A stretch of 64,000 nucleotides of DNA. It comes from Girardinichthys multiradiatus. Its lineage: Eukaryota > Chordata > Actinopteri > Cyprinodontiformes > Goodeidae. Under the pieces are notes generated by a model that worked only from the letters and a program-made list of their open reading frames with translations, did not search any database and was not told where the DNA came from. Shown in pieces: positions 42,158 through 51,480 of the stretch (its first letter is position 1; every line of letters starts with the position of its first letter). The translations under genes and the position numbers were made by a program. Location of the stretch: assembly GCF_021462225.1 (NCBI RefSeq), contig NC_061816.1, forward strand, positions 25,219,049-25,283,048, written 5' to 3'.

Positions 42158-42249
42158 TGCTGTTCTGGAGAACTCCAGAACAGCATCTCTGCCTGTGCAC
42201 GTAGTTGCGCATTCGTGGTGCAGCGGGCGGGGTTCATGGGAGTTGTAGT
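42158..42249. promoter_or_regulatory. promoter-like site: ZNF143-type motif, GC box, palindrome
   Basis: 42235-42249, read on the minus strand, is ACTACAACTCCCATG, matching the ZNF143/Staf core ACTACAAnTCCCA known from vertebrate promoters. A GC box (GGGCGGGG) is at 42225-42232. A perfect 13-base inverted repeat (TGCTGTTCTGGAG, 2-base spacer, its complement) at 42158-42185 contains TTCTGGAGAACTCCAGAA, which resembles alternating heat-shock units. No transcript start or first exon could be assigned, so this is a candidate only. Confidence 0.4.
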
Positions 42250-44115
42250 GTCGCATTTCAACTTACTTATTATTTCAGATCCCATTTGAGAAAATTACAA
42301 ATAAAAACTGTACATATAATTCAACCCGCCAAAGTCGCTAGTCGGAGTGGCTGTGTTACCTGTCACTGCTAAAATTCACGCGCATTTGCCGGGTTGGCGG
42401 GTGTTAATGTCAAGCCCTGCACAGGACACTGTCTAATGTAGACGAATCAATTTCCCTTCCTATTATGATATGGGAGGTGGACTTATCACTTAACTTTGAC
42501 CAAACATTTTGGTCTCGGATATGTTCCAGAACTATCCTCATGAATTGAAAAAATAAAAACCTTCTTAATATTAACCAGTACAGAAACCTTCTTTTGGATT
42601 ATATAAGTATTGAGACAGCCTCTGCCTCCTCATCAGATCAATCTCTCTGGGCTCCTTTAATTGGCTCCATCACCTAGTGGGGGTGGGGCACCTTTGGCTT
42701 CGTCCTGTGGGGCATTGTGGCAGATGCAGGGGGGTGTCTGGGTTTGTAGCATTTGGGATGTCCCTGGGCTGGGGTCTCTGGGGGGTCTGGCGCCAGGGGG
42801 TGTGGCCCCAACTGGGGTGGGGCTTTGGTGGCTCTCTGGGGCAGCATGGTGGTCCTGTGCGTGGCGGCTTTGGCCTCCGTGTTTTGTATGGCTGGGCGGG
42901 CGTCGCTGGGCTCGGCGGTTGCATCGGGCCTCTTAGCCTTATGCTGAGATGGGGTTTGCTTGTCTGCTGGGTGGTTCCTGGTGGGTGGAGTGTGCTTGGG
43001 GTTGGTGGTCTCCACCGTGCCCCTACCAATGCATGGAAGGATGTGTGGTGTTGCTATGGTGTTGGCTCGGGGGGAACCGCAGCATGGCTTGGCTCTGTCG
43101 TTCTGCTTGGCTGGCATGGATGTTGGTGGTTCTGCATCTCGGCAGGGAGTGCGGCCTCTTTGCTGTGCGTGCTGTGGTCTTTCTTTGCCACCCTTCTGCT
43201 TGTTAGGCTGGTGTCTTATCCTTGTGCATGGTGGTGGGCGGGGTGGTGCATCGCAGGGTCTACTTGACTGCCTGGCTGCCCCGGGGGGTCTCGGCTTGAT
43301 TGTCTGCAGGGCGTGCATGTGCCTATGCTGGTCCGGAGCTTGTCTTTGGGTGGGCCCATCATTTTGGGTTGGGTGTTTCTTGTTGGCGGCCTCGGTGTTG
43401 GTGTGGGATGTGTTTTGTTGCCCTGCTTGCCTGGTTGTGGCTGGGGTCTGGTGCCGGGCATCGAGGACTGGGCGCTCTGGCCCGTGGTTCGGGGGTGGTT
43501 GGGCATGTAGGTCATGTGCCCTCCTTTGTGTGACGTATACTGGTTGCGGTGGGCCGGCAGGTCTGTTCTTTTTTCTGTGGTGGAGCCGCACTCTTGGTCG
43601 ATGCTGCGCACGCTTCCGGCTGGCTCCTTTTTATTTGGGGGCGGTGGCTCCTTTGGGCGGGGGATGGGGTGTCAGGGCTGGGGATCGGGGTTTGAGGGTT
43701 TGGATGGTTACGTGGGGGCTGGGGTGTTGGTTCTGGTTTTCAGTCAGTTCTCGGGGCCTGGTGCCTGTCCCTAGCCTTTCGCCCGATGGATGTGCCTATG
43801 CCTCTGTCCCTTGTTGGAACTTGGCAAACAGGGGTGCCTATTGGGGTCTGCCGGGGAGCTGGCTCCCTGGGAGAGCATTTTGCCCCCCAGTCATTCCCTC
43901 CCCATCCCCGGACACCTCCCTCCGCCCACTCCATCACACTACCACTCATGTAGGGCCTTGGGGTGCAGGTGCATCATTGGGGTGCCGCAAGGGATTTCCA
44001 TCTTTGCGGTCCCATGGCAGCCTGTGCCCCAATTTTGTTGTACAACTTAGACACTCATTTATAACATTTTCATGTCATTCATATGTAGGGTCTTGGGTGT
44101 GAGTGCACTCAGTAG

Positions 44116-44373
44116 GGTGACTGTGGCTCAGTCGGAAGAGTAGTCGTCTTGCAATCAGAAGGTTGTGGGTTCGATTCCAGCTTCCTCCTGCCATATGTCA
44201 ATGTGCCCCTGGGCAAGGCACTTAACCTCAAGTTGCCTACCGATCTGCGTATCGGTGTATGAATGTGTGAGCATTAGTGAGTGCGATTGGGTGAATGTGG
44301 CGCTAGTTTAAAGCGCTTTGAGCGGTCTGTATGACTGCAAAAGCACTATATAAATTCAGTCCATTTACCATTT
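44116..44373 (+). mobile_element. tRNA-derived SINE
   Basis: The head is tRNA-like with an A box (TGGCTCAGTCGG at 44124-44135) and a B box (GGTTCGATTCC at 44168-44178), the internal RNA polymerase III promoter. A body follows (GGGCAAGGCACTTAACC... GTGAGTGCGATTGGGTGAATG), and a LINE-like tail GCGCTTTGAGCGGTC... CACTATATAAATTCAGTCCATTTACCATTT. Flanks GCACTCAGTAGGG and GCACTAAGAGGG are a likely imperfect target duplication. It would be mobilised by the LINE whose tail it shares. Confidence 0.85.
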
Positions 44374-44462
44374 AATGGCACTAAGAGGGATTATTATTAT
44401 TACCCTAACCTCTGGCGCCTGCGTTCACCTCTAAGGGTTAAGTTGCATGTAGATATTTAGGG

Positions 44463-44492
44463 TTCTGGGTGGGGTGGGGTGGGGTGGGGGGG
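44463..44492 (+). repeat. (GGGGT)n tract, potential G-quadruplex
   Basis: GGGTGGGGTGGGGTGGGG followed by a G7 run gives at least five G-tracts of four or more separated by single T. It can in principle fold into a parallel G-quadruplex. It lies in the GT-rich repeat. Confidence 0.8.
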
Positions 44493-45180
44493 CGTGGCAG
44501 ACACTCCCCACCCATTTTTCTTTTTAAATGCACACTACAACAACATGCATCAACACCACATTTGAGCGGGCGGAGGTTGGCTTGGGGTCTTTTCCCAGCC
44601 TCGTTTGCTCTTTGCCATTTGGGGTCAGAGGCCGGGAGAGGTTGGGATCTGAGGTTCTGGTCTTGGGGGTTGTCTGGTGCTGGGGGTGGCTCTTTGGCCC
44701 TCTTGGGATCATTTGGATTGCCTTGGATCTCGGCCCCTGGCTTCAGTGCCCGGTCCGTCGGTTGGGGAGGCGTCAGGCTCCAGCGAGGACTTGGCTGGGC
44801 GGTGTGCAGTGTTGATTGAGATGTGGCTTCGCTTTGATGGAGGGGCTGGCCAGCTTGCTTGGTGCGGTGGGGTGTGCCGTGCGAGAGGGTGGGTGTCCGG
44901 CATCCTGGGGCTCCTCCGGGGTTTGGGTGTGGGGTTGACGGGTGCCCGGTCCTTGACGTGCTGTGGTGGCCTTCCTCCAAAGCTTCCTTCTGTGCCCCTA
45001 GCCGGGCACAGGGCTACAGTTGGTGGTCAGGTGGGTACGGCGGTGGAGCATGTCTTGTGCCCGCACTGGGGCGGCTGATGAGACGGGCCTGGTTACCCAG
45101 CTGGTGCATTTTTGGGGGGGGGGGTCAGGGGGTGGCTAGGGGGTGGCAGCATGTGGGGTGAGGGGGTTGTGTCCTTTTTT

Positions 45181-45889
45181 TTAAACAAAATAGTACACAG
45201 TAATTCTGAATGTAAAATGTACTTAGTGAGAGGTGCAGCCCAAAATACAGCATCTGTGTATCTGTCAACACCTGAAGCTTAACACCTGTGAGTATGAGTG
45301 TGGACGCGCTTTTGTATACAAGGTTTCTCCACAAAAATATGCAATAGCGAGTGTGAGGACTGTTGAAGCACCCTCCCAAGGGGTGTTCCGCGTGTTCGTT
45401 TATTCACCGTAAGCTGAAAGAATTCACAAGACATTATAATAAATCACACGGAGACAGCTGTATGTTATTCAAATACCTGAAAACACAACACACACCGAGA
45501 CGACTTCGGAGCTTCTCACTGGGGCCATTGCTTTTATTGAAACACACATGAAAATAGGCAGCGCCCTGTCCACAGTTTTTTCACACATGTAGTCACGTTA
45601 CACACATTTTCCTGCCTACCATATTAGGACATGTTCCGGTCTCACAGCTGCATCTCATATCTACTGATATAAGCAGGGAGTAACTCTGTAGTTGCATTAT
45701 CACTAATTTTCCCACACATGCAGTTCTTCAGTATTTTCTGCTTCATCACACTCAAGGCCAAGTTTGTGCAACAACAATTCTGCAGGCCACAATGTCTTAT
45801 ACTAACACAGGTTATACATTTAATTTCCCACACTGTTTATGAACATAATAATAATTAATGCACACACATAATATATCTCCACAGGACCC
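45181..45889. other. no recognised feature
   Basis: Sequence of ordinary composition after the GT-rich repeat, starting with a T run. No gene, exon or family recognised. Confidence 0.35.
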
Positions 45890-46138
45890 AGGCCTGCCCC
45901 ATGGTCCCTGGACGGACACTGAGGAGATCTGAGTCACAGACATCTAAAGGCCCCCCAAAGCACAAGAACCCCAGGAGAACCACCGCCGGGACTACTGCAA
46001 CCCCCCCAGAGAAGAGCAGTGTTGAGTCCCAGGGGAACCACCCAGCAGCGACAGTGCAGAAGCCCCAGGGAGCCGCAGCAACGAGTCCACAGGCCCTGCC
46101 GGCAGCCGTCCACACCCGAGCAGATCCAGCCATGGACC
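45890..46138 (-). repeat. C/A-rich segment, possibly an inverted piece of the GT-rich family
   Basis: The plus strand is C/A-rich (CCCCCAGAGAAGAGC, CCACCCAGCAGCGAC), the mirror composition of the GT-rich repeat. I could not align it to a specific part of the copies here, so membership is inferred from composition and style. The open frame 45901-46152 is not accepted as a gene. Confidence 0.35.
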
Positions 46139-46139
46139 C

Positions 46140-46665
46140 TGTGGAAATATAAATGCCTTATCATTAGTAGCTAAAGCTAAGATATATTTGGGATTTGCTG
46201 CTTATAGATTGATTATTATTAGGAGTTTTTAGTTATGCTTTTGAGAGTTAGAAAAATCCTTAAACAGTAGCTTCTAATGTGGTCACACAATGAGTGTTTA
46301 TTATTCAAGGTTAAAGCTTGCAGGTGTTTTCTGTCTGTATCGTGAGAAGCTGGCAGTGGATTAGGGAGGCATGGTACTCCTCTCACTGAAGATTCCTGAA
46401 GACGTGTGGGAAACAATTCTTTAATTAAATGATGAAATGTATCTCTGTTTCTTTGATACTGTTGCTGGGGAGACATCCACAGACAGAATGATTGTGTATG
46501 TGTACTGCATAGCAGAGTGGGGTATAAAATGTAATGTGGCGCGCCCCCAGTGAGACAGCACACAGACGTTTCCAGGTACCAGTGTAAATGTGTGTCTCCC
46601 TCTCTGAATTCAGATTGGTTTTAATAAACTTGTGGAAACGTACAACTGATCTCTGACTGAGGATT
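46140..46665 (+). repeat. LTR-like sequence
   Basis: Starts TGTGGAAATATAAATGCC and has a TATA box (GGTATAAAATG at 46521) followed about 100 bases later by AATAAA (46623), the order of an LTR. Downstream (46680-46710) GAGAGGTGAGGAGTAATG looks like a leader with a splice donor. Its 3' limit and primer site are uncertain. No second LTR was found. Confidence 0.4.
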
Positions 46666-47277
46666 GTCCTTTGGGGTGCCAAATAAAAAGAGTCGGGGAG
46701 AGGTGAGGAGTAATGTAAGAATTAACTGAAGGCCAGTAAAGTTTTCCTACCTCAACAACCCAAAGGCCCAAGACCCCGGGACACACCTCCCCCCAAGCAG
46801 AGGCCCAAATATTTGTTGAGATGGCAAATGGAAAAAGTGTCATAAACACTTCGAAGTACACATGCATGGAAAAACCGGTGAGCAGTTACTAAGTTTCTTC
46901 AAAGAATTATACTTTTGAATATTCTTCCTTTTCTACCTTTTACGTATGTGTGCTGATTGTGAAATTGCTGAAAAACATCAGCGTTAGCAAACAGTAGTTT
47001 TCCTAAGGATTAGAGGCATCAAAAAAGATGTTGAGGAAGAGAATTGTGGACCATTGAGAAACATTTCACAACTTCAGATAGTTATTTATGATGTTATACT
47101 GGAGGTATGCTTTTAGAGGATAAAATTTGACAAAATTTATTTTTTTTTTTTCAAATGACAGTTTTTGGTCAAAGGAATAATTATTTATTTGTTTTTGTTG
47201 AGGACTGCTAGAAAATGAATTTGGCTTCTTTATCGTTGTCACAAATTAAACCTTGAAATTTGATCTTCATGAGACTG
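46666..47277. other. no recognised gene
   Basis: Possibly leader of the preceding LTR-like unit, with a T run at 47141-47153. Nothing else supported. Confidence 0.35.
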
Positions 47278-47798
47278 TGTCGGGGTTCGACATTTTGGAC
47301 TCCTGCTCGGAGGGTCCTCTACTCGGCGCAGCCAACCTCCTGACCTTCAACCCCGAGTGTCCTCTACTTGGCGCGGCCGGCCTCCTGACCGTCAGCTCAT
47401 TTGCTGGCTTCTTCGTTGCAGGACTCCGGATTGTCAGCTTCTTCGCCGCTGGCTTCTTTGCCGCAGGCCTCCGGATCGTCAGCTTCTTTGCCGCTGGGTT
47501 CTTCTCCACAGGCCTCAGCTTCTTCATAGTCGGCCTTCTGGGCTTTGTTTTTGTTCGGACTTTGTTCTGCCCTTGTCGCTTGTTTTTGTTTTCTTGGACT
47601 TCTGGGTTTCCCCTAATGAGTTATTTTTGTTTTTGGACTCTTGCTCTCCTTCCGAGGCCCCCTCCACCCACCCTGGTTGGATTATTTTGTGTTTTTGGAC
47701 TCTTGTCCTCAAAAGGCCCCCTCCGGTCGACCTGGTCAGGTTGTTTTGTGTTGGACTCTAAGAGGTCGTCTGTAATCCGACCTTAAGGGGGGGGGTAA
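47278..47798 (+). mobile_element. gypsy-like 3' internal end with short tandem repeats
   Basis: A repeat-rich segment ends in a strong polypurine tract (AAGGGGGGGGG at 47785-47795) directly before an LTR. It starts with TGTCGGGGTTCGACATTTTGG, nearly the same as the LTR start at 47799 (TGTCGGGGTACAACATTTTGG). Two 45-bp tandem units are at 47421-47465 and 47466-47510, and degenerate units with TTTTTGGACTCTTG are at about 47628, 47690 and 47750. Minus-strand translation gives a repeated Lys/Ala/Pro pattern, which I consider incidental. Confidence 0.5.
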
Positions 47799-47988
47799 TG
47801 TCGGGGTACAACATTTTGGACTTTGTGTTGGTTTTGTGTTTATTTATTCCTTCAGTTATTTTGGTGTTAGTTTTGTTCTCTCTTCTGCCTCCTACTGTTG
47901 CAGTTCTCTCTCCCCTCGTTCATAGTTCCTTTAGTTGTTGTTGTTGTTGTTTTCTTATTTTTCACTTAGAATGGTTTTCTTCTTCTTC

Positions 47989-48035
<47 letters not shown>

Positions 48036-48720
48036 GTTCTCTAGCTTTAGTCTCTCTTCTTCCAGTCTCTCTTGATAGGTTAGTTTTAGTTATTGTTTAC
48101 ATTTTGGTTTGTATGTATTCTAGTCCTCATGTTCTCTGCTTCCTTTCCAGTTATTTCGGTCAGTGTTGGTTTAGGTGTGTTTAGTTTTGTGGTCAGGGTT
48201 TTCTTTATGGGTTCTTTGTTAATTCTTAGGTTGTTGTGTTTCTTCTGTTCCCTCCAGTTTCTCAGTTTCCTTTAGTTAATGGTTATTCCTGTTTCTTATG
48301 CTTCATTTGGTTATTTGTCTTTGGTTATAGTTTTGCTTAGGTATTTTTTTACTAGTCACTTCTCCCATGCTTTAGTCTCTGTATTAGTTTCACTTCCCTG
48401 CCTCCTTGTCACACCTGTTCCTAGTTCTTTTGATTATCTGCCCTGTGTTACACTCGGTATATTGGTTGGTCTAGTTTCTTTGTTCTTGGCTGGTTTGTCA
48501 TTTGTCTCTTCGTCTCCCTTGGTGTTACCTTCGCTACGTCTAGCTACTTTGTTTAGTACTTTGTTCTGACCTGGACACCTAGATGTATTTGTCGCATCCT
48601 GCTTGACTGCTTTGAGTTTTGCCTAAGTCTAGATTGAAATAAATCGTCGTTGTGCTCGCCATGCCGTCTCCTCGCCTGCATCTGCCCTTTGGTCCACAAC
48701 AAAAACCTCCACATCTGACA
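47799..48720 (+). repeat. gypsy-like LTR (922 bp)
   Basis: From TGTCGGGG to CATCTGACA, preceded by the polypurine tract and followed by GTACAAACCAGCCAAAAGG, which resembles the first internal bases of fish gypsy elements (from memory). It is T-rich and includes a (TTA)n microsatellite and a poly(A)-like AATAAA at 48639. An LTR with a 3' end on its left and a 5' start on its right is unusual for a single insertion. Confidence 0.6.
47982..48033. repeat. (TTC)n/(TTA)n microsatellite
   Basis: TTCTTCTTCTT followed by about 14 TTA units, inside the LTR. Expected to be polymorphic. Confidence 0.95.
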
Positions 48721-49743
48721 GTACAAACCAGCCAAAAGGAACAAGCAACAGGTGAGGAGTTTGTTACCTTGTTGGAGTGTTTTCGGCATGCCGCTGAGAA
48801 AAGCGCACGTCAGGTCACAGAGAGGAAGGAGCAGCGGTCTCCGTTTTTGGGCACGAAACTGGCTAGGCCCCTTCCTGGCACCGGTCTGCTGCGTTACAGA
48901 CCTTCTTCATCACCTCACTGTCCACCATCTACTTCAGTACCCACGTCCTCCAAGAGTTTGGAGCCCGAGTTTGGCGCCGCGCACTTCCTCTGCCCGGTGC
49001 GAGATAGCTCTCCACCTCCGCTGCATTCTCCTGGCTTTGCTCAGGCTAAGTCTCGCCGAAGACAATGCCGTCGTCGAGATGCTTCTGCCCTGTTTCTTGA
49101 GGGTCGTGCCGACACCTCCTCTTCTCTTCCGGCGGGTTGGACTACCACCTCTCGCCTTTCCCCTGCATCTCCAGCGTCCCCCGTGGCTTCTAGGTTTCAG
49201 TCTGGCCTGATGCAGCGGTCCCTAGCTCAGTCATCCCAAGCCAAGGGTTCGACTCAGGTCTTCGATGATCCTTTGCTGCCCCCTCGTGGCTTCCAGTGGA
49301 AGCACAGGGTATTATCTGTCTCAGCCCTCTCTGAGGAATCTGCTGATGGCACAGCTTCAGTTTCCGCTGGGGTTCAGCCTGACGCTCCAGACCACCGTGA
49401 GGGGTCTGTCGATGCTCCAGCCTCTGTTCTCGTTGGGGTCCGACCGTACGCTACAGCATCCATTCTCGCTGGGGGTTAGTTGGACGCCTAAGCTCTGGTT
49501 CTCGCTGTAGATCGACCAGATCTCTCAGAAACAGCTCCATCGCCATCTTCCGCTCAGCTACCAGAGAACCCAGCTCAACATCTTCTGGGGTTCCTATGGG
49601 GCGTCCGTTCTGAGGTTTTCAGCCTGCCATCCCAATCCTCTGCTGGAGTTCAGCCGGACACTCCAGCCTCAGTTCAACCTGTCCCAGAGTCCAGGGGCCG
49701 AAAAAGGTCTGAGGGAGGACCGCCCCCCAGCCAAGTTTCTATG
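48721..49743 (+). pseudogene. gypsy-like internal start (gag-like), degenerate
   Basis: Starts right after the LTR. A 275-codon frame (48652-49479, start inside the LTR) has EQATGEEFVTLLECFRHAAEKSARQ near its beginning, plausibly a gag N-terminus, then long Ser/Pro-rich stretches. From 49340 on there are degenerate short repeats encoding GVQPDAP-like units (49372, 49437, 49650 regions). No capsid motif or zinc knuckle is visible. The product is unassigned. Confidence 0.35.
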
Positions 49744-50068
49744 TGTTGGATGGGTGCGAGGACTTGTTATCACTCATGTAAAAACTTTGTGTTGCAAGGC
49801 ACCTGTACTCCGCTTTGTTTTTTGCTCTGGTATGCCTTCCTCCCTGTGTGTGTGAGATCATCGTTATCTCCGTGAGAACCAGCCTCCTTTCAGTCTCACA
49901 CACACACACACATTTACACCCTGTCTGAACTGTCTGTTGAACTGTGTATATAAGTAAAGAGATAGGGTGTCAAAACTTTGTAGTTGCACTGCAAAATGGG
50001 CTACCCTTGTCACAAGTAAAACTGACTGTATCGTTCTTACCTCTGAGTTTACTGAATAATACCTAACA
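49744..50068 (+). repeat. LTR-Z, complete copy (about 325 bp)
   Basis: From TGTTGGATGG to CCTAACA. Contains a (CA)n run, GTATATAAGTAAAG (TATA-like) and CACTTTGTAGT. Its second half matches 21427-21586. A tRNA-Tyr-like primer site follows at 50073. The start is less certain than the end. Confidence 0.6.
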
Positions 50069-50072
50069 TTAT

Positions 50073-50092
50073 TTGGTCCTTCGTAGCCGGAT
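50073..50092 (+). other. primer-binding site, tRNA-Tyr-like
   Basis: TGGTCCTTCGTAGCCGGAT, close to the complement of tRNA-Tyr 3' end (TGGTCCTTCGAGCCGGAATC). It begins five bases after the LTR end. Same type as 264-285. Confidence 0.65.
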
Positions 50093-50835
50093 TAATTCAA
50101 TAACCTTATTTCTCTTTGCTTTAACAGGGACTCTGGGATCCATGGGGGAAGCCTGACGTTGAGTGAACTCTGCCGCACGGCCTCCATTAGCCGGAGTGGC
50201 TGAAAGTCCCGGTGTATAGATTTGCATCAGGCCGGTGGATTATCGTCTTGCTCGACGCCGGGTGACTCTTACAGGATCCAGAGAGTCACCAGGAAGTCAA
50301 CTCCGAGGTGAGACAGTTTTAAAATACAGTTCATAAGAAAAGTACTTAAAAGTCATTGGTAGTGTGTCGCCGGGTAAGGACACTGCATTGGGAAGGTTTT
50401 ATTCCACCGTGAAAGGAATAGTGACAAATTAAGGTAGGGCCCCACCAAGAAGGAGGCCACATAAAACGACTAAGGGTTATTCCCCTGCGAGGGAATCGAA
50501 TAAGCGCTATAAAAGTAAAAAGAACGCCAAGTTAACTTAGAAAAAATTACAAGGTACCTGAAACTAACTGTGTGACTGTGTTTTGTGTGTATATGGAGGA
50601 CTAAGCATTTTAATAGAATCAGCAGGATTTTGCTAGTCCTGTGTTTTCTTTTGCCCAGATTAAAACTACGTACTGGTGACTTTGGAGATTAAGGTCGGAT
50701 TTCATTCCAGAAAATTAACACCGCTGCGAATTAGTCGCAGTAGAAGGCCGTGTTAATGTCCTCTCCTTAAAGTCTCATGCCAGTGACCTTATATCTGGGA
50801 CATTCATACTACAATTAAACTAACATAAAACATAA
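50093..50835 (+). other. retroviral leader of the LTR-Z element
   Basis: GC-balanced then purine-rich sequence between primer site and gag start. A plausible splice donor is CCGAG/GTGAGA at 50306-50315, as used for env messages in retroviruses. No long frame. Confidence 0.45.
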
Positions 50836-51480
50836 TGGGGAAGAAACAAAGTAAACTAATTGACTTAGAAGGGGATGTAAAGTTTTTGGAGAACTATGTA
50901 AAAGGAGCAGGTATCATCTGTCATAGATGGAATAAAAAAAAAAACATGGTTTCTTGGGTAAACTAAATATTAACGATATCTCAAAATTACAAGGGGATTT
51001 AAAATTAGAAATAATGAAAACCAAAAAGAGACAAAAGAAAGAACAAAGGAAGGTTGAATATAAACTCTCAGAAAAGTGGTTGGAACAGAGCAAGCTCAGA
51101 GGCAGGATAAGAGGGAGAAGCGAAAAGAAAAGTTAACAGCCGCAGTTTTGGTGCGGCCAGAGGAGGAGACTACAGCTGCCTTCAGGCAGCAAAGGCGGCA
51201 GCCTCCAAGAGCGCAGCCACCTGCTACACAGGCAGTGGTATAGCGTGAGGAGGAGGAAGAAGGCGCAGCAGCACCTCCTCAAACCCCCGAGAAAAAGCCA
51301 GATAAATCAAGCAACCCTTTTAAAACAGAAATATGTACACAATGGCATAAAAAATACGGATTTTCAGGTAACTTAATTATCACCGAAATCCTAAAACTAC
51401 ACTGGGATCTTAAACTGGAGATTATGCATTCAAAAGATTCAAGAGACAATAAAAAACCTTGCCAGATTATAATTTCAAAG
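50836..51480 (+). pseudogene. gag start of the LTR-Z element, with duplicated domain
   Basis: The frame starts MGKKQSKLIDLEGDVKF, a myristoylation-type matrix start (Gly2 followed by Lys and Ser). It shifts at the A run near 50936 and continues as LNINDISKLQGDLKLEIMKTKK to a stop at 51134. A second related block lies at 51325-51440: CTQWHKKYGFSGNL, then ITEILKLHWDLKLEIMHSK. The two blocks share the order W-x-K-K, I-x-K-L, DLKLEIM, so the N-terminal gag domain appears duplicated. The region between is Glu/Pro/Arg-rich. No capsid or knuckle follows. Confidence 0.5.

Larger units (their letters stand above)
42650..45180 (+). repeat. GT-rich dispersed repeat, largest copy
   Basis: Over about 2.5 kb the plus strand is dominated by G and T, with very few A. 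It is split by a SINE at 44116-44373. Parts recur at 1299-1378 and 5889-6745. Because A is rare on the plus strand, stop codons are rare, giving long open frames on both strands (for example 42960-44102 plus, 42674-43591 minus). They are Trp/Cys/Gly-rich or Pro/His/Thr-rich without recognisable domains and overlap each other antiparallel, so they are not annotated as genes. Ends are not defined by inverted repeats or target duplication. Confidence 0.7.

Noticed and set aside
42674..44102. Long overlapping frames on opposite strands (305 and 380 codons) in the GT-rich region
   Set aside because: They follow from the lack of A/T-rich stop codons, have odd Trp/Cys/Gly or Pro/His/Thr composition and no domain, and the DNA is part of a dispersed repeat.
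44116..44190. A functional tRNA gene
   Set aside because: A and B boxes are present, but the stems do not pair properly, and the sequence continues into a SINE body and tail with flanking duplication.
47267..47527. Minus-strand Lys/Ala/Pro repeats resembling a histone H1 tail
   Set aside because: Lies in the repeat-rich 3' part of a gypsy-like element reading the other way; pattern arises from 45-bp tandem units. Kept only as a note.
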